Below are positions 61,116 through 64,000 of a DNA stretch of 64,000 nt, in pieces. The notes under the pieces were generated by a model. It searched no databases, was not told the origin of the DNA, and saw only the letters and a list, made by a program, of their open reading frames with translations. The stretch's first letter is position 1. Every line of letters begins with the position of its first letter. This stretch comes from Nitratireductor sp. (lineage in GTDB: Bacteria > Pseudomonadota > Alphaproteobacteria > Rhizobiales > Rhizobiaceae). The stretch lies in assembly GCA_020637805.1 (NCBI GenBank), contig JACKJU010000001.1:372001-436000 (forward strand), read 5' to 3'. Position numbers and translations under genes: made by a program.

Positions 61116-62237
61116 ATGAACCGCCCACGGGCGAGCGCTGCCGGATTTTTTTCCGGCATTGCGGCCGTTGCGTTTTCCATCTTTCTTGTTGCCACCATGG
61201 CAGGCGAAGCAAGCGCTCAAAGCAATGTGTGCCGGCGGCTTGAGGCGCAGCTTGCCTCGCTCAACAATGGCGGCGGCGGCAACTCGACCAAGTTCAACCA
61301 GTACAACCGGGCCGTCCAGCAGCAGGAATACCAGCTTCGCAAGACGGTCCAGGCGTCGCGGCGCAATGGCTGCTCACTTTTCACCATGAGCAATACCTGC
61401 CGGCGCATCAATTCCAGCATCGACAAGATGGAAGCCAATCTGGATGCGCTGCGGGAACAGCGGGACCGGTATGCGGGCGGCGGCGGAAACAGCGACCGCC
61501 AGCGCGTCGCCATTCGCCGTGAAATGCAGCGCCAGGGCTGCTACGACGATGGTGGAGATACCCGTCAGGCGCGGCAGGATGATACAACCAACCGCCGGCG
61601 CAGCCTGATGGAGCAGCTGTTTGGCGTGCGAACCTATGGCGACCGCGGAGATGAACGCAATGTCGAGGAAGCCGACCCGGATGCGATTGCAGGATTCGGC
61701 ACGTTCAGAACGCTTTGTGTGCGTACCTGCGACGGATATTACTTTCCAATCAGCTTCTCGACCACGCGTGACCGCTTCGAACAGGACATGGAAACCTGCC
61801 AGCAGCGCTGTCCTGGAACGGAAACCGCACTCTATTTTCACCCGATGCCGAACGGGGAAGCCGAACAATCCATCAGCTATGCGACCGGCGAGCCCTATGC
61901 GTCGCTGCCGCATGCATTCGAGTACCGAAAGGCCGTGAACCCCCAATGCGGCTGCCGGGCGCCACAAAGCAATCTGCAGTCGATTGCGGGCAACGAACCT
62001 TCCTGGCTTGAGGAAGACCAGCAAAAGCAGCCTGAAAAGAGCGTGGGAACACCCGTTGCGCGCATGGATCCGGTAATGGACCCGGAAACGCTCGAAACAC
62101 AGGCTGGCGGCATGAGCCTGAAGAAGCTGGCGCTTCTGACAGGCGCTCCCACCAACGAGCCGACCATTGCAGCGGGCGAAGGCGGGCGAAGCGGAAATAT
62201 CAGGATAGTCGGGCCAGCATTCTTTCCCGTCCAATAA
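61116..62237 (+). CDS. DUF2865-domain secreted protein
   Basis: A 373-residue Hyphomicrobiales-type protein. It has a signal peptide (AAVAFSIFLVATMAGEASA), a cysteine-containing helical region with Asn/Gln runs (NVCRRLEAQLASLNN, SNTCRRINSSIDKMEANLD) and a conserved core: GFGTFRTLCVRTCDGYYFPI, then CQQRCPGTETALYFHPM, which is the DUF2865 signature with several paired cysteines. Start 61116 (MNRPRAS) has AGAGAAAACGGA before it; in-frame ATGs at 61086 and 61089 lack an RBS. Function unknown. Its 3' end overlaps the convergent gltX by 38 bases. Confidence 0.87.
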   Translation: MNRPRASAAGFFSGIAAVAFSIFLVATMAGEASAQSNVCRRLEAQLASLNNGGGGNSTKFNQYNRAVQQQEYQLRKTVQASRRNGCSLFTMSNTCRRINSSIDKMEANLDALREQRDRYAGGGGNSDRQRVAIRREMQRQGCYDDGGDTRQARQDDTTNRRRSLMEQLFGVRTYGDRGDERNVEEADPDAIAGFGTFRTLCVRTCDGYYFPISFSTTRDRFEQDMETCQQRCPGTETALYFHPMPNGEAEQSISYATGEPYASLPHAFEYRKAVNPQCGCRAPQSNLQSIAGNEPSWLEEDQQKQPEKSVGTPVARMDPVMDPETLETQAGGMSLKKLALLTGAPTNEPTIAAGEGGRSGNIRIVGPAFFPVQ

Positions 62238-63558
62238 ACGGCAGGAGAGCGCCCAGTTCCGGACCATGTTCCTCGCCGGTCAGTGCCTTTCTGAGCGGCA
62301 TGAAAAGACCCCTGCCCTTGCGGCCGGTGGCCTGCTTGAGCGCCGAGGTCCACTCGCCCCAGGTCGATGCATCGGGGTCGCCATCCGGCAGAAGTTCGCG
62401 CGCAACCGCAATGAAATCCCGGTCTTCCCCGGAAATGACGGGTTCCGCGCGCTCGACCTTTTCCCACCAGAACCCGGCTTCTTCGACGCGGCTCACATTG
62501 CCGCGAACAGCATTCCAGAACGCTTCGCCGCCGCCGATACCGGCTGCTTCTAGGCGCGATGCTATCTGCGAATATTCAAGGTCGTGCACCAGCCTTGCAT
62601 TCAGGCCATCCAGTTCGGATATATCGAATTTCGCAGCCGACTTGGTCACCGAGGATATGTCGAAGCGCTCGATGAGCGAGGGCATGTCCGGCATCGGTTC
62701 CACGGCACCGGATGTGCCAATCAGGAGTGCCAGTGAAGCCACGGCCATCGGCTCATAGCCGTCGGCCGCCAGGCTGCGGATCGAAAGTGATCCGAGGCGT
62801 TTTGACAGCCCTTCGCCCGATGCGCTGGTCAGCAGGTTATGGTGGCCGAACTGCGGTGCCGTTGCTCCCAGTGCCTCGAAGATCGCGATCTGGGCACCTG
62901 TGTTTGTAACATGGTCATCGCCGCGAATGATGTGGGTGACGCCCATGTCGATATCGTCGGCCACGCTTGGCAGCGTGTAGAGCCAGGAGCCATCTTCGCG
63001 GATCAGCACGGGATCTGACATGGAAGCAAGATCTATCGCCTGATGGCCACGCACGAGATCGTCCCATTCGCGCACGGTGCGTTTGGTCGTGAAGGGATCG
63101 CCATCGTGGTTGGGCAGCAGGAAACGCCAATGCGGCCTGCGGCCTTCAGCTTCCAACTGCGCCCGCTCTGCATCCGTCAACTTCAATGCCGACCGATCAT
63201 AGACAGGTGGCTTGCCGCGCATTGCAAGACGCTTGCGCTGCTTTTCCAGTTCCTCCGGCGTCTCGTAGCAGGGATACAGAAGTCCCGCCTCTTTCAGCCG
63301 GTCCGTCGCCGCCTGGTGTATATCGATACGCGCGGACTGACGGTCGACCCGGTCCGGCTCGATACCCAGCCAATGCAGATCCTTCTCTATCTGATCCGCG
63401 TATTCGGCTTTCGAACGCTCCCGGTCCGTATCGTCGAAACGCAGTATGAAGCTGCCGCCGCTCTTGCGCGCATACACCCAGTTCATCAGCGCCGTTCGGG
63501 CGTTGCCGATATGGATATTGCCGGTGGGCGAAGGAGCAAAACGGACGACTGGTTTCAT
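62200..63558 (-). CDS. gltX: Glutamate--tRNA ligase
   Basis: Charges tRNA-Glu. The 452-residue class Ib synthetase has the HIGH-type motif FAPSPTGNIHIGNARTAL, RFDDTDRERS, the anticodon-side residues in HIIRGDDHVTNTGAQI, and the KMSKS-type loop GEGLSKRLGSLSIRSL. The C-terminal alpha-helical anticodon-binding domain is complete. The short length and KRLGS loop fit the second, smaller GluRS of alphaproteobacteria, so it might charge both tRNA-Glu and tRNA-Gln (non-discriminating); this cannot be told from sequence. It ends inside the last 38 bases of the DUF2865 gene. Confidence 0.95.
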   Translation of the reverse strand: MKPVVRFAPSPTGNIHIGNARTALMNWVYARKSGGSFILRFDDTDRERSKAEYADQIEKDLHWLGIEPDRVDRQSARIDIHQAATDRLKEAGLLYPCYETPEELEKQRKRLAMRGKPPVYDRSALKLTDAERAQLEAEGRRPHWRFLLPNHDGDPFTTKRTVREWDDLVRGHQAIDLASMSDPVLIREDGSWLYTLPSVADDIDMGVTHIIRGDDHVTNTGAQIAIFEALGATAPQFGHHNLLTSASGEGLSKRLGSLSIRSLAADGYEPMAVASLALLIGTSGAVEPMPDMPSLIERFDISSVTKSAAKFDISELDGLNARLVHDLEYSQIASRLEAAGIGGGEAFWNAVRGNVSRVEEAGFWWEKVERAEPVISGEDRDFIAVARELLPDGDPDASTWGEWTSALKQATGRKGRGLFMPLRKALTGEEHGPELGALLPFIGRERMLARLS

Positions 63559-63591
63559 GATGGATTTCGTAGCGGTTTGGGTATCTGTGAA

Positions 63592-64000
63592 TCAGGCGGC
63601 AGCGCGTGCCGCAAAGCGCCGCGATACAAACAGCATAATGGCGCTGGCCGCAAGGCTGTAGAGACCCATCACCGCGATCTGGTGCGGATAGTAGACACCA
63701 AGGTCAATCAGCCAGCCGGTGATTCCGGGCCCCAGTGCGGAAGAAAGCACCATCAAGGCCACGATGAACGAGCGAACCGAACCCAGGTGTTCTGTTCCGT
63801 ATACCTCGGGCCAAAGTGCGCCAAAAAGCGTGGAGGACAGGCCGTAACCAATGCCCATCAGCCCCATGAAGGCAAAGATCGCCCATTCGCTGTCGAAATA
63901 GGCGAGCACGAAACATCCGGCTGCCAATGGTAAAAGGAACACCGGCAGGAGGCTTATGGCGCCAAATGTATCGATCAACTGGCCACCCACCAGAACGAAG
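63592..64000 (-). CDS. MFS transporter, C-terminal part (cut by window edge)
   Basis: About 136 residues of the C-terminal half, four to five helices, ending RRFAARAAA. It includes MGLMGIGYGLSSTLFGALWP and EVYGTEHLGSVRSFIVAL, which read as a major facilitator of the drug/anion-type group. The 5' part lies beyond base 64000. It precedes gltX in transcription by 33 bases and may share an operon. Substrate not determinable. Confidence 0.75.
   Translation of the reverse strand, partial: FVLVGGQLIDTFGAISLLPVFLLPLAAGCFVLAYFDSEWAIFAFMGLMGIGYGLSSTLFGALWPEVYGTEHLGSVRSFIVALMVLSSALGPGITGWLIDLGVYYPHQIAVMGLYSLAASAIMLFVSRRFAARAAA

Noticed and set aside
1..64000. Insertion sequences, prophage or genomic island
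   Set aside because: No transposase, integrase, phage gene or att-like repeat at the tRNAs was seen; composition and gene content are uniform.

Overview
The window is ordinary, densely coded chromosome (about 59-60% G+C by eye) of an alphaproteobacterium of the order Hyphomicrobiales (Rhizobiales), probably the Rhizobiaceae/Phyllobacteriaceae side. The evidence is PopZ, a GPR/RgsE-type growth-pole protein, an ExoR-like Sel1 protein, a DUF2865 protein, a ycjX/TIGR01620 pair, a plcP-agt lipid-remodelling pair, and gene orders such as SPOR-argS-dgt-erpA and valS-popZ-tolC-pcm. The genus cannot be fixed from sequence alone. No insertion sequence, prophage, CRISPR array or rRNA operon was seen. 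Both window edges cut a gene: a SPOR-type protein at base 1 and an MFS transporter at base 64000.

Layout. 1-4.5 kb: SPOR-type protein, argS and dgt on the minus strand, then erpA on the plus strand. 4.6-10.7 kb: a purine permease with a structured leader, xth, two small secreted proteins, exoR-like and a FadL-type porin. 11-18.6 kb: valS, popZ, tolC, pcm-like, tRNA-Cys and tRNA-Asn. 18.7-26.1 kb: a Gly-rich secreted protein, a plus-strand cysK-alaX-GNAT-GFA-sseA-GNAT cluster, and a divergent ald/lrp pair. 26.2-33.2 kb: an esterase-like hydrolase, a SixA-type phosphatase, ycjX, a TIGR01620 protein, a secreted protein, and the folate genes folP-folB-folK. 33.3-42.7 kb: an MBL hydrolase, a FecR protein, a CHASE2 adenylate cyclase, photolyase, cyclopropane synthase, a DUF922 lipoprotein, ferredoxin, Hpt and a small winged-helix-like protein. 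43-48 kb: a 1576-residue GPR-like coiled-coil protein. 48-52 kb: a four-gene MCE (Mla/Lin-type) lipid ABC system. 52-58 kb: a dipeptide epimerase, an MFS transporter, a threonine dehydratase and the plcP-agt pair behind a Pho box. 57.8-64 kb: an SDR, maeB, a DUF2865 protein, gltX and the end of an MFS transporter.

How the genes work together. Several genes concern the envelope and the cell pole: the SPOR-type protein, PopZ and the GPR-like protein for polar growth and division; TolC, the FadL-type porin and the MCE system for outer-membrane traffic; cfa and plcP-agt for membrane-lipid change. Under phosphate stress PhoB would be expected to switch on plcP-agt. The cysK-to-sseA cluster groups cysteine synthesis, mercaptopyruvate sulfur transfer and tRNA quality control.

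Most notable observations: a run of 33 consecutive 11-residue (hendecad) repeats in the GPR-like protein, with a six-unit second-order duplication; a four-half-site Pho box in front of plcP; a structured leader before the purine permease; a neighbourhood of MBL hydrolase, FecR protein and CHASE2 cyclase; and a perfect TTAA-N7-TTAA (CtrA-type) site in the gap before gpr. No wholly new multi-gene system was recognised; these are candidates inside otherwise conserved chromosome.
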